A stretch of 64,000 nt of DNA from DASUZB01 sp035535495 (GCA_035535495.1 DATLQA010000154.1:1-64000), one strand, 5' to 3'. Shown: positions 16,104 to 24,623, counted from the stretch's first letter. Notes: generated by a model not told the origin, from the sequence alone. Numbers and translations: made by a program.

Positions 16104-17138
16104 ATGCGGCCATGGCAGAAGGAGCCCGCCGGGACGTTCGTACGGGAGCTGGTCACCAGCAGGGCGCTCGAGGGCAACCCGCTCGGTGACCCGCACGAAC
16201 GGCCGCTCTGGGTGTACCTCCCCCCCGGGTACGACGACGACGCGGACCGGCGCTACCCGAGCATCTACGTGATCCAGGGGCTCACCGGCCAGGTCGACAT
16301 GTGGTGGAACCGGAGTCCGTTCCGGCCCAACTTCCCCGAGCTGGCCGACCGGATGTTCGCCGCCGGCGAGGCGCCCGGATGCGTGCTGGTGATGGTGGAC
16401 GCCTTCACCTCGCTCGGCGGCAGCCAGTTCGTCAACTCCCCTGGCACCGGCCGCTACCTCGACTACCTCTGCGACGAGCTGGTGGGGATCGTGGACCAGC
16501 GCTACCGCACCATCGCCGACCGGGACCACCGTGGCATCACCGGCAAGTCCAGCGGCGGCTACGGCGCCATGGTGGTGCCGATGCTCCGCCCCGACGTGTT
16601 CGGCGCGCTCGCCAGCCATGCCGGCGACGCCCTGTTCGAGACCTGCTACCTGCCGGAGTTCCGGGTCACCGCGCGCACGCTGCGTGACCGTTACGAGGGA
16701 TCGTACGAGCGCTTCTGGACCGACTTCCGCTCCCGCCCCGCGTTCAGCCAGGAGCACGACGGCGAGCTGCTCAACTGCTGGTGCATGGCGGCCTGCTACT
16801 CGGCCGAGCAGGACGGCACCGTGACGCTCCCGTTCGACCCGGCCACCGGCCGGCTGCGCGAGGAGGTCTGGCAGCGCTGGCTGGAGATGGATCCCGTCCG
16901 CATGGCACCGAAGCACGCCGAGGCGCTCCGCTCCATGCGCGGCGTCTTCCTCGACGCCGGCAAGCGCGACGAGTACTACCTCGACCTCGGCATGGCCGCG
17001 TTCGCGGCCGAGCTGGACGCCCTCGGCATCGCCTACACCATGGAGCTGTTCGAAGGCACCCACATGGGCATCGAGTACCGCTACCCCAAGGCGGTAGCCT
17101 TCCTGGCCGAACGGCTCCACCCGGGTACGGCGAGCTAG
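16104..17138 (+). CDS. Esterase D/enterochelin-esterase-like alpha/beta hydrolase
   Basis: 344 residues from ATG 16104. PLWVYLPPGYDDD then YPSIYVIQGLTGQ is the start of a PF00756-type putative esterase; the nucleophile elbow is GITGKSSGGYGAM (GxSxG with Ser in KSSGG), and VFLDAGKRDEYY then ELFEGTHMGIEYR near the end probably supply the acid and catalytic His (GTHMG). No signal peptide, so it appears cytoplasmic. Substrate unknown. It sits between hemB and hemL without an obvious role in haem synthesis; its stop (17136-17138) is directly followed by AGGAGGG leading into hemL. Confidence 0.8.
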   Translation: MRPWQKEPAGTFVRELVTSRALEGNPLGDPHERPLWVYLPPGYDDDADRRYPSIYVIQGLTGQVDMWWNRSPFRPNFPELADRMFAAGEAPGCVLVMVDAFTSLGGSQFVNSPGTGRYLDYLCDELVGIVDQRYRTIADRDHRGITGKSSGGYGAMVVPMLRPDVFGALASHAGDALFETCYLPEFRVTARTLRDRYEGSYERFWTDFRSRPAFSQEHDGELLNCWCMAACYSAEQDGTVTLPFDPATGRLREEVWQRWLEMDPVRMAPKHAEALRSMRGVFLDAGKRDEYYLDLGMAAFAAELDALGIAYTMELFEGTHMGIEYRYPKAVAFLAERLHPGTAS

Positions 17139-17168
17139 GAGGGCAGCGTCATCGACGAGCCGGCCGAG

Positions 17169-18452
17169 GTGCCCCGCAGCGCCGCCCTGTTCCAGCGTGC
17201 CCGGACGGTGATCCCCGGCGGGGTCAACTCCCCGGTGCGGGCGTTCCGCGCGGTCGGCGGGACGCCGAGGTTCTTCGCCCGCGGCGAGGGTGCCTGGCTC
17301 TGGGACGTCGACGGCAACCGCTACGTCGACCTGGTGCTGTCGTGGGGCCCGCTGATCGCGGGCCACGCCCACCCCCGCGTGGTCGCGGCGGTACAGGCGG
17401 CGGCGGGACGCGGCACCTCGTTCGGCGCGCCGACCGAGGGGGAGGTCGAGCTCGCCGAGGAGGTCGCCCGCCGGGTCCCGGCCGTCGGCAAGCTGCGCAT
17501 GGTCAACTCCGGGACGGAGGCGACCATGAGTGCGGCCCGCCTGGCCAGGGCGGTCACCGGCCGCCGCAAGCTGGTCAAGTTCGCCGGCTGCTACCACGGG
17601 CACGCCGACGGCCTGCTCGCCTCCGCCGGCTCCGGCGTCGCCACCCTCGGCCTGCCCGACTCGCCCGGCGTGACCCCGGCGCAGACGGCCGACACGCTGG
17701 TCCTCCCGTATAACGACGAGGCCGCCCTTGCCGGCGCGTTCGAGCGCGCCGGCGGCGAGATCGCCGCGGTCATGGTCGAGCCGATCGCGGCCAACATGGG
17801 AGTGGTGCCGCCGACCCCTGGGTTCCTCGCCGCGCTGCGGGAGCAGACCCGCCGGGCCGGTGCGCTGCTGGTCCTCGACGAGGTCCTGACCGGCTTCCGC
17901 GTGCACCGGTCGGGCGCCACCGGCCTCTACGGCCTCGACCCCGACCTGATCACCTTCGGCAAGGTGATCGGCGGCGGCCTCCCCGCCGCGGCCTACGGCG
18001 GCCCGTCCGAGCTGATGGCGCAGGTCGCGCCGGAAGGGCCGGTGTACCAGGCCGGCACACTCTCGGGGAACCCGCTGGCCACCGCCGCCGGTCTCGCCAC
18101 CCTCTCGCTGCTCGACGACGACGCCTACCGCCGGCTCGATCAGCTCGCCGCCGCCATGGCCGAAGGGCTGCAGGACGCCTTCGACCAGGCCGGCCTCCCC
18201 GCCAGGACGCAGCGCGCCGGCACCTTGTTCAGCGTCTTCATGACCGGCGACGAGGTGCTCGACTACGCCGCCGCCCAGAAGCAGGACACCGCCGCCTACG
18301 CCCGTTTCTTCCACGCCATGCTGGCCAGGGGCGTCTACCTCCCCCCGAGCGCCTACGAGGCCTGGTTCCTGTCGATCGTCCACAGCGATGCCGACGTCGA
18401 ACGGGTGCTCGCCGCCGCACGGGACTCGGCCAGGACCGCCGCCGCCGGCTGA
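17169..18452 (+). CDS. hemL: Glutamate-1-semialdehyde 2,1-aminomutase
   Basis: 427 residues from GTG 17169, giving PRSAALFQRARTVIPGGVNS, the length typical of HemL. The enzyme moves the amino group of glutamate-1-semialdehyde to make 5-aminolevulinate. Class-III aminotransferase signatures include FVDLVLSWGPLIAGHAHP-like text near 50, VNSGTEATMSAARLAR, GCYHGHADG, LDEVLTGFR, and LITFGKVIGGGLP with the PLP lysine (about 265). The strong ribosome site AGGAGGG (17137-17143) is far from this GTG; it stands 7 bases before an in-frame ATC (17151) that would add six residues, so the exact start is uncertain. Frame is closed upstream by the esterase stop. Confidence 0.95.
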   Translation: MPRSAALFQRARTVIPGGVNSPVRAFRAVGGTPRFFARGEGAWLWDVDGNRYVDLVLSWGPLIAGHAHPRVVAAVQAAAGRGTSFGAPTEGEVELAEEVARRVPAVGKLRMVNSGTEATMSAARLARAVTGRRKLVKFAGCYHGHADGLLASAGSGVATLGLPDSPGVTPAQTADTLVLPYNDEAALAGAFERAGGEIAAVMVEPIAANMGVVPPTPGFLAALREQTRRAGALLVLDEVLTGFRVHRSGATGLYGLDPDLITFGKVIGGGLPAAAYGGPSELMAQVAPEGPVYQAGTLSGNPLATAAGLATLSLLDDDAYRRLDQLAAAMAEGLQDAFDQAGLPARTQRAGTLFSVFMTGDEVLDYAAAQKQDTAAYARFFHAMLARGVYLPPSAYEAWFLSIVHSDADVERVLAAARDSARTAAAG

Positions 18453-18474
18453 CGCTACCGGCGACCCGCCTGGT

Positions 18475-19602
18475 TCAGCCAGGCGTCTGCTGCTTGCTGT
18501 AGCCGATGTGGAGGTGCTCCTGGTGGCCTTCGTCGGTGAAGTACGGCCGGTGGCCGATCGTGAACGGCGAGCCGATCTCGGCGGGGCGCAGCGGCCCGTC
18601 CAACCGGTCCAGCCAGGTGGCAAGCTGGCGGGCTTTCGTGCTGGTCGGGCTGACCGGCTGGCCGTCGACCCGGTCGATGTCGACCGCCCGCCAGACGGTG
18701 TGGTTGGAGATGCGCCTGGTCCCCTTCACATACTTCGAATGGCCGGTCCGCAGGCACGACAGGCGGATCGCATACCGGTCGGTGAGCGCCGCCAGCAGCG
18801 ACTCGATGCGCAGGTCCAGCCGGCCCGAGGCCAGGTCCGGTTCTGGGTCGCAGCCGTGCGAGGTCGTCGTCGTGAGCCTGGGGTTGTGGGCCAGGGCGAC
18901 CACGAACGGGTCGCTGGAGCGTGGCAGGACGCGCACCGCGGCGGTGTAGCGGTCGGCCAGGGTGACCACCTCGTGGACGTACCAGCAGGCGTTGTTGTAG
19001 CGCTTCAGCGCCAGGTGCAGCGCGGGCGAGCCCAGGACGTTGGGGCAGGGGTCGGGCGGGTCGGCCCGCAGGGCCAGGCCGTTGGCGCACAGCTTGCGGG
19101 CGGCGGCCGGGATCGCGTCGGCGGGGTCATAGGGGCTGCCGCCACGGCCGATCGCGTCCCAGGTCGACGGTGGCCCGTTGGTGAGGTTGAACTGCATCGG
19201 TCCGGCGCAGCAGCCGGCCCGGTTCAGCCCGGTGCGCACCCCCGGTGCCGGGGAGCGGCCGTGGTCGGACTCGATCTTGCCGATGCCGGCCAGGACCTGC
19301 CAGGCAAGGTTCGGGCAGGTCGGCGCGGCGGCCAAGTACATCGACAGGTAGCCGCGGGGGATGTCGCCAAGCGCGAAGGCGCTGGCACCGGCGACCGCCC
19401 GTTCCACCGGGGCGGGCGGCGCGGGACGGCCGCCGCCACGGAGCACCTCGGTCACCTTGCGGGTGACCGCACCTGGCACCTTGGCGAGCGGGAAGCCAGG
19501 AGAGGCCGACCCGGCAAGGACCGCCAGCAGCAGGAGGGCGGCGATGGCGCCGCCCCCCTTGAGCATCACCGAGCGCCGCACGGGGGTCAGCCCACCGCCC
19601 AC
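18475..19602 (-). CDS. Secreted lytic transglycosylase-like / M15-like carboxypeptidase protein
   Basis: Up to 375 residues (start uncertain; GTG 19602, with GTG 19581 and ATG 19566 as alternatives). A basic N-terminus and a hydrophobic helix (AIAALLLLAVLAG) form a signal anchor. The middle (AWQVLAGIGKIESDHGRS, then AGPMQFNL) reads as an SLT-type transglycosylase with its catalytic Glu in KIESDHG. The C-terminal part (ISNHTVWRAVDIDRVDG, then GHQEHLHIGYS) has the His/Asp and HLH pattern of D-Ala-D-Ala carboxypeptidase/M15-like folds. Cell-wall cutting fits a VirB1-like helper of a secretion or conjugation machine; the two upstream genes support this. Ends 23 bases from hemL, convergent. Confidence 0.65.
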   Translation of the reverse strand: MGGGLTPVRRSVMLKGGGAIAALLLLAVLAGSASPGFPLAKVPGAVTRKVTEVLRGGGRPAPPAPVERAVAGASAFALGDIPRGYLSMYLAAAPTCPNLAWQVLAGIGKIESDHGRSPAPGVRTGLNRAGCCAGPMQFNLTNGPPSTWDAIGRGGSPYDPADAIPAAARKLCANGLALRADPPDPCPNVLGSPALHLALKRYNNACWYVHEVVTLADRYTAAVRVLPRSSDPFVVALAHNPRLTTTTSHGCDPEPDLASGRLDLRIESLLAALTDRYAIRLSCLRTGHSKYVKGTRRISNHTVWRAVDIDRVDGQPVSPTSTKARQLATWLDRLDGPLRPAEIGSPFTIGHRPYFTDEGHQEHLHIGYSKQQTPG

Positions 19603-20129
19603 CCGGAGCCGTCGCGGTGGACGGTGACGTAGCCGGTCGGCAGCCGGCCATCGCCGGCGTCGGCCATCACCAGCACGCGCCGCTCGTTCGCGCTCACCTG
19701 CTCCTGCTGCAGCGCCTGGACGCTGTCCCTGTCCACCCCGTGACGCCGGGCGAACCAGTTCGCGGCCGCGTCCTCCGGCCGGCGGCCAACCTCGCGGCTC
19801 GGCCGGTTGGCGGTGGCCTGCCGGTCGGTGGTGGCCGCCCCCGCGACCTGGGTGGACGCGCGCTCCACGGCCGCCACCTTGCCGAGCGCCCTCGGCCGCC
19901 CGTCGGGGTTGTCGTAGAGGGCGCCCACCACCGTGGTGAGCACCAGGGCGAGGGCGGCCACGGCGAAGAGGCGCCGGCCGAGCCGGCTGCGCAGCAGCCG
20001 CAGCGGCAGGAACATCACCGTGGCGGCCAGCCGGACGCCGGCATCGCCGCCGCGGAGGGTCACCACGTCGTCAGGAACCTGGCCGAACATCCCCGGCCGG
20101 CGCCGGACAGCGGTTGCATGGGCGTTCAT
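19587..20129 (-). CDS. Single-TM membrane protein of the secretion-like cluster
   Basis: 180 residues. A cytoplasmic N-terminus of about 50 residues contains RSRLGRRLFAV before one transmembrane helix (about 53-70, FAVAALALVLTTVVGALY). The exported part (about 75-180) includes WFARRHGVDRDSVQALQQEQ and ends in a small beta domain (RRVLVMADAGDGRLPTGYVTV). This bitopic layout resembles accessory periplasmic-domain proteins of conjugation systems, but no family is recognised. It overlaps the upstream gene by four bases and the downstream one by up to 16. Confidence 0.6.
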   Translation of the reverse strand: MNAHATAVRRRPGMFGQVPDDVVTLRGGDAGVRLAATVMFLPLRLLRSRLGRRLFAVAALALVLTTVVGALYDNPDGRPRALGKVAAVERASTQVAGAATTDRQATANRPSREVGRRPEDAAANWFARRHGVDRDSVQALQQEQVSANERRVLVMADAGDGRLPTGYVTVHRDGSGWAVG

Positions 20130-21376
20130 GATGGATCACTCCCGAAGAGCCGATGGCGGCGGGGGACCTTGCCGCGTTGGCGGGCGAGCCGCCAGCGGAT
20201 CAGGGCAAGGGCCACGATCGGCCAGGTGGACCCCGCCAGCAGCACGCCGACGTACTCGTCGGAGGAGTGCAGCGCGTTGGCCACGCGCATCACGGTCAGC
20301 GAGAGCAGCGAGGTGAAGGCGAGCAGAGCGACGGTCGCGAGCAGCGGCAGGAGCCACCAGCGGATCACCTGACCGCGCCGACGTGGCCCCTCGACAGCGA
20401 GCGGGACCACGAACAGCGCGGCGAGGCAGAGCAGGAACAGCAGCGTCTGGGCGCACGCGGCGATCATGGCGAGCACCCCGAGCGTGATCGCGAACGGCAG
20501 GACGTAGCCAACCGCCGAGGTGGCGATGAACGCCCGCTCGGGACCGTGCCGCCCGATCGCCCAGTCGTGCACGCCGGAGACGTTCCTGCCGAGGTTCTGC
20601 AGCAGGGAAGGCTTGCGGGCCGGGTCCGCGGTGGCGAGCACCGCGGACCCGGTCTGCACGCGCGACAGCGGGTGGGCGACGAACGAGTCCCAGTACCGGG
20701 TCGCCAGGCGCTTCTGCGCCTCGTCCGCGTTGGGCGCGCCGTCGGTCTCCCGGCTCGGGGCGATCTGCGAGACCGCCCCCAGCATGAGGTTCGGGACGGC
20801 GGTCCCGAGCGCGGCCGCCTTCTGCACGGTCGCCTGCGGCTTGGTGATCACCACCGTCGCCGCCAGCAACAGCAGGATGGCCAGTACCCAGGTGCGCGCG
20901 CTCGGGCGCACCAGGATCCCGTAGGCGACCAGGCCGAGCAGGGCGAGCTGGGTGCCGTCACGCAGCAACCGGCGGTTGCCCTCCCGCCACCCCCCGACTC
21001 CTTCGGCGGTGCGGCCACCGACCAGGAAGTCGAACAGCCCGAGCCGGTAGACGTCGCGCTGCCGCTCGATCGACGACCTGGTCATCCAGGCGGTCGAGCG
21101 GATCGCCAGGCGGGCGTAGGCGTTGAGCACGCCACGGCCCTGGATCTCGACCTGCTCGCGCTGGTACTTCCAGGGTGCGGTCTCGGCTTGGGCGGCGCCG
21201 ATCTGCGCCGGGCGGACGAGGATCACCAGGAACAGCAGCAGGAAGGCGCCGACGAGGTAGCGGAGCAGGACGGTGCGGAACTCGCCGAGAAAGCGATGCT
21301 CGGGCGGGACGGCGTACAGCGGCCGGGTGGGCGCGTCCGTCCCTCCGTGGTGGCGCTTCTCGGCGGTGGTGCTCAC
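20126..21376 (-). CDS. Polytopic TrbL/VirB6-like membrane protein
   Basis: 416 residues from GTG 21376, selected because AAGGGGA lies five bases upstream; the open frame to 21538 would run through the LexA-box region. About seven transmembrane segments: one at the N-terminus (YLVGAFLLLFLVILV), two central (LALLGLVAYGILV and WVLAILLLLAATVVI), and four in the C-terminal third. A soluble loop of about 90 residues in the middle and a basic C-terminus (RLARQRGKVPRRHRLFG) follow the layout of TrbL/VirB6 channel proteins, but motif-level proof is lacking. First gene of a three-gene operon downstream of a perfect LexA-type box. Confidence 0.55.
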   Translation of the reverse strand: MSTTAEKRHHGGTDAPTRPLYAVPPEHRFLGEFRTVLLRYLVGAFLLLFLVILVRPAQIGAAQAETAPWKYQREQVEIQGRGVLNAYARLAIRSTAWMTRSSIERQRDVYRLGLFDFLVGGRTAEGVGGWREGNRRLLRDGTQLALLGLVAYGILVRPSARTWVLAILLLLAATVVITKPQATVQKAAALGTAVPNLMLGAVSQIAPSRETDGAPNADEAQKRLATRYWDSFVAHPLSRVQTGSAVLATADPARKPSLLQNLGRNVSGVHDWAIGRHGPERAFIATSAVGYVLPFAITLGVLAMIAACAQTLLFLLCLAALFVVPLAVEGPRRRGQVIRWWLLPLLATVALLAFTSLLSLTVMRVANALHSSDEYVGVLLAGSTWPIVALALIRWRLARQRGKVPRRHRLFGSDPS

Positions 21377-21430
21377 GGCTTCCCCTTCACGTGACCACGA
21401 TGCGCTCGGCGTCTGCCCCGCTCGTATCCC

Positions 21431-21460
21431 CTGTGTCGCCCGGTGTCGCCCCGTGTCCGA
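21431..21460 (+). repeat. Three imperfect 10-base tandem repeats (GTGTCGCCC-like)
   Basis: CTGTGTCGCC, CGGTGTCGCC and CCGTGTCCGA follow each other between the LexA box and the start of the secretion-like operon. The 10-base period would place each on the same helix face, as for a multimeric regulator. No regulator is assigned. Confidence 0.4.
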
Positions 21461-21480
21461 GGGGCTCCAGTTCCCGGTGA

Positions 21481-21496
21481 TCGAACATATGTTCGA
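21481..21496. promoter_or_regulatory. Perfect LexA (SOS) box
   Basis: TCGAACATATGTTCGA is a perfect 16-base palindrome and exactly fits the actinobacterial LexA/Cheo-type operator TCGAAC-N4-GTTCGA. It lies 105 bases upstream of the GTG of the TrbL-like gene (minus strand) and 131 bases past the end of the transposase-like gene. The most likely target is the 21376-18475 operon. A + strand target was not found. Confidence 0.85.
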
Positions 21497-21612
21497 CCCT
21501 ATGAGCTGTGGCGTCAAGCGAACAGCCCCGCTTCTCACGGGTATTTCGCGACCTGTCCCCCTGGCTCCAGGCCTGCCTGTCCGGAACGCTCCAGCCGAGG
21601 GCCGAGCGCCGG

Positions 21613-22563
21613 CTACCTGGCGGACGAGGGGGGTGGCGCCGTCACCGAGCGGTAGGTGAGCGGCGGGGTCACCACGGACTCCTCCAGGAGGCGGTAGAAG
21701 AGCAGCCCGCGATGGGTGGAGCGGCGCCGGTTGAAGCGGAAGGTGAACTCGTCGAGGTACCAGTCGAGCTGGTCGGCGGAGACCGCGCCGGAGTGGGTCG
21801 CCTCCAGCCAGCGGTGCAGCCTGGCGACCACGTCGGCACCGCAGGCCATGGCCGGCTCGTCCTGCCCGTCGGGCGCGAGGTAGCCGAGCTCGGTCAGGGC
21901 CGCGGCCGCGTCCCGCCTGCCGGTGCGGACCACCGTCCCCGGCTCGACCGCCCAGCCGACAAAGGCGACCAGGTCGACCGCTGCCGATCCCGGCGTCCGC
22001 TGCATGCGGACCCGGCCGGGCTCCCCGGCGTCACGCACCTCGACCGCGGCGGCCACGGTGGCGCCCGCGCGGCCACCGGTTCCCGGGCGGGCACCGACCA
22101 CCGTGGTGACCACCTCGACGGTGTCGGAAAGGCGGGGTCGGCCGGACCGCACCATGGCCCGCCGGTAGCGGTGCAGCATCGCCCAGGCGGTCTCGTAGCT
22201 GGACAGGCCGAGGTGGTGCTGCAGGTGGCGGGCTGAGACGCCGTGCTCGGCGGTGGCGATCAGCCAGGCGGCCTCGAACCAGTGCGTGAGCGGGGTTCGG
22301 GTCCCCTGAAACAGGGTGCCGGCGGTGACCGAGGTCTGGTGCTGGCAGTTGCGGCAGACCAGCCGCCGGCGTGAGCCCCGCCAGGGCTCGCCGACCGCAC
22401 CGCACGACGGGCAGACGAACCCGTCCGGCCAGCTCAGCCGCTCGAGGTAGCGGCCGCAGGCGTCCTCGTCGGGGAAGGCCGCCTCGAACTCGTCGCGGGT
22501 GCGGGGGTAGTCCCCGCCGGCGACCGGTCCAGGCGGCTGGGAGGACTCGGCGGGGTCTGCCAC
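21613..22563 (-). CDS. IS1595-type transposase relative with lost catalytic residues
   Basis: 316 residues from GTG 22563 (GAGGAG seven bases upstream). A zinc ribbon has Cys51/54 (CPSC) and Cys70/73 (CRNC), followed by SVTAGTLFQGTRTPLTHWF and HLGLSSYETAWAMLHRYR, as in IS1595/ISXO2 transposases. The C-terminus keeps THSGAVSADQLDWYLDEFTF then RFNRR. But the first catalytic Asp (family EVDETY) is replaced by TVEVVTTV, and the second (TDGW-like) reads TGRRD. The frame is full length with host-like GC and its own ribosome site, so it looks domesticated, not decaying. No terminal inverted repeats were seen. It follows lepB on the same strand. Confidence 0.75.
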   Translation of the reverse strand: MADPAESSQPPGPVAGGDYPRTRDEFEAAFPDEDACGRYLERLSWPDGFVCPSCGAVGEPWRGSRRRLVCRNCQHQTSVTAGTLFQGTRTPLTHWFEAAWLIATAEHGVSARHLQHHLGLSSYETAWAMLHRYRRAMVRSGRPRLSDTVEVVTTVVGARPGTGGRAGATVAAAVEVRDAGEPGRVRMQRTPGSAAVDLVAFVGWAVEPGTVVRTGRRDAAAALTELGYLAPDGQDEPAMACGADVVARLHRWLEATHSGAVSADQLDWYLDEFTFRFNRRRSTHRGLLFYRLLEESVVTPPLTYRSVTAPPPSSAR

Positions 22564-22607
22564 GGGCCCGCTCCTCGGGTGGCGTGCGGCGGCCTGTAGG
22601 TCGCCGC

Positions 22608-24623
22608 CTACAAGAGGCTGAAGTGCGGCAGTGGCCACACGGTGCCGGTCGCCCTGCCGACCAGGGTGGAGTGCGGTATCGGGCCGAAGAAGCGCGAGTC
22701 CGACGAGTCCTCGCGGTTGTCCCCCATCACCCAGTAGTGCCCGGGAGGCACCCGCACGGGACCGAAGTCGGAGGTGCGGGTGCCAGGCCGGAGGTATGGC
22801 TCGATCAGCGCGCTGCCGTTCAGCCAGACGCGGCCCTGCGAGCCCTGGACGATGTCGCCAGGTCCGGCGACGACCCGCTTGATCAGGTCCTCGTTCCCTG
22901 GCGGAGCGCTGCCGAGACCCTGGGCGACGGCCCGCCGCACCCACGACACGGCGTTGTCCGGCGCCGCCACACGCTCCCCGGTGGGGCGCAGGAAGACCAC
23001 CACCTGGCCGCGCTGCGGGACGCCGAGGCGGTACGAGAGCCGGTTGACGACCACCCGGTCGCCCACCTCGAGGGTCGGCTCCATGGAGCGGGACGGGATG
23101 TAGAAGGCCTGGACCAGGAAGCCCTTGACCAGCACGGCCAGGATCACCGCCGCGATCACGAGCACGGGCAGCTCGGCCACGAACGCCGCCCTGGGCTGGC
23201 GGGAGCGCCGGCCGCCGCGGCCGTAGCCGTCGCCGTAGCGCTCGACGCGCGTCTCGGCCAGCTCGACCTCGCCGGTGCCTGGGCGCCGGGTGCGCGGCCG
23301 GACCGGACCGCCGGGATACGCGCCCGGCCTGGCGGGCAGCGCCGGCGGTGCTGGCGCCGCCCAGCTGGCCGGCGGGGCCTGCCACTGCGGCCGGGGGGGC
23401 GCGGGCAGCTGGCGCGGGGCGGGCCTCGGTGGCCAGAACCTCTCGGGCGGCATCGCCGCGGCCGCGCCGGGCGGCCACGGCCCGTGCGGCACGGGAGCCG
23501 GTGCCGGGCCAGGCAGGGCCGGCGGCAGGGGGGCCGGGCCGGTGGGCTGTTCCCATGGCATCCCTGGCCAGGAACTGCTGTGGTCGGGGATACGGGCCGG
23601 CGCCGGCGCGCCGGTCCATGGCGCGCCTGGGGCCGGCATGCCGGTTGGTGGTGGGCTGGCCTCCGGCAGGCGCCGCTGGGCCGGCCCACCGGTCCAGGGC
23701 GGCCCGGGTGGCGGCGTGCCGTTCGGGACCGGGGGGCCGGCCCCTGGCATCCGGCCGGCGACCGGGGGGCCGGTCCAGGCCGGGCCGGGGGCTGGCACGC
23801 CGGTAGCGGGCGGCGGTGGGGCGGCGTCGGGTAGGCGCCACGGGTCCGGTGGGTCACTCCACGGTGAGGCCGGCGGCATGCCACCGTCGAGCGGAGGACC
23901 CGGGTCGGGTGGGTGACTGGACGGGAGCGCTTCGGTCCAGGACGCGTACAGGTCGGGTGCGCCCGGCGCGGTCGGTTCGTCGACCCAGGCCAGCGGCATG
24001 GCCGACTGCCTCGCCGGTGCTACCGGAGCGTGCTCGGCGTCGGGCAGGCCGATGCCGCCACCCGGATCACCGGCGGATCCGTTGGGCCAGAGACCGTCCC
24101 GGGTGTCCGGCAGCTGTGCCGAAGCCGGCCCGCCCGTCCAGGACAGGTCGGCGAGGTCCGCCTGGTGGCCGTTCGTCGACCCGTTGGCCCAGTGGGCGCC
24201 GTTGGCCTGCTCGAACCCGGGTGCCGATCCGTCAGGTGGTGCCGCCGTCGGGAAGACGCCCCTGGCCGGACTACCAGGGACCTCGGGCCGGGGGATCCCC
24301 GACCCGTTGGTGCGGAACGCACCGCGGCCGTGTGGCTGCCGTCCCGAATCGGATTCGTTGGTCCAGGCTGGGCTGGGGAGCGCCGGGCGGCCGGTGGGCC
24401 GGCCGTTCACCCGAGGGTCGGCGGAACCGTTGGTCGCGGGGTCGCCGGGTTGACCAGGTGTGAACCCGTTGGCCCACGGGCCGCCTGGGGTCTCCGGCCA
24501 GGTCGCGGCCTGGTACTCCGACCAAGGAGGGTCGGGGTACCGGCTGGCGGACGGGTCCGGCACCGGAGCAGGTGGCATGCCTGGATCACCCGCGCGCGCC
24601 GAAGGCGGCGGGGCGGGTCCCAT
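22608..24623 (-). CDS. lepB: Signal peptidase I with a giant Pro-rich N-terminal extension
   Basis: 671 residues from ATG 24623 (AGAGGA just upstream); LepB is normally 200-350. Residues 1 to about 480 are low-complexity Pro/Gly/Ala with recurring units (PPPTGMPAPGAPWTG and variants) and NGS-rich pieces. The peptidase follows: membrane helix about 487-505, catalytic Ser about 513 (IPSRSMEPTLEVGDRV), catalytic Lys about 582 (EDLIKRVVAGPGD) and the box GHYWVMGDNREDSSDSR near 628-644. It cleaves signal peptides on the outer membrane face, so the extension should be cytoplasmic. Ends 44 bases from the transposase-like gene. Confidence 0.92.
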   Translation of the reverse strand: MGPAPPPSARAGDPGMPPAPVPDPSASRYPDPPWSEYQAATWPETPGGPWANGFTPGQPGDPATNGSADPRVNGRPTGRPALPSPAWTNESDSGRQPHGRGAFRTNGSGIPRPEVPGSPARGVFPTAAPPDGSAPGFEQANGAHWANGSTNGHQADLADLSWTGGPASAQLPDTRDGLWPNGSAGDPGGGIGLPDAEHAPVAPARQSAMPLAWVDEPTAPGAPDLYASWTEALPSSHPPDPGPPLDGGMPPASPWSDPPDPWRLPDAAPPPPATGVPAPGPAWTGPPVAGRMPGAGPPVPNGTPPPGPPWTGGPAQRRLPEASPPPTGMPAPGAPWTGAPAPARIPDHSSSWPGMPWEQPTGPAPLPPALPGPAPAPVPHGPWPPGAAAAMPPERFWPPRPAPRQLPAPPRPQWQAPPASWAAPAPPALPARPGAYPGGPVRPRTRRPGTGEVELAETRVERYGDGYGRGGRRSRQPRAAFVAELPVLVIAAVILAVLVKGFLVQAFYIPSRSMEPTLEVGDRVVVNRLSYRLGVPQRGQVVVFLRPTGERVAAPDNAVSWVRRAVAQGLGSAPPGNEDLIKRVVAGPGDIVQGSQGRVWLNGSALIEPYLRPGTRTSDFGPVRVPPGHYWVMGDNREDSSDSRFFGPIPHSTLVGRATGTVWPLPHFSLL

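Noticed and set aside
15775..16113. 112-residue version of the small membrane protein
   Set aside because: The upstream part has no hydrophobic or conserved pattern and ATG 15936 has its own GGAG.
21613..22563. Intact insertion sequence
   Set aside because: No terminal inverted repeats or target duplications were seen and catalytic residues are missing.
21613..23841. The transposase frame extended to 742 residues
   Set aside because: The extension upstream of 22563 runs antisense-free through lepB in the wrong frame; GTG 22563 has a good ribosome site and the correct N-terminus.
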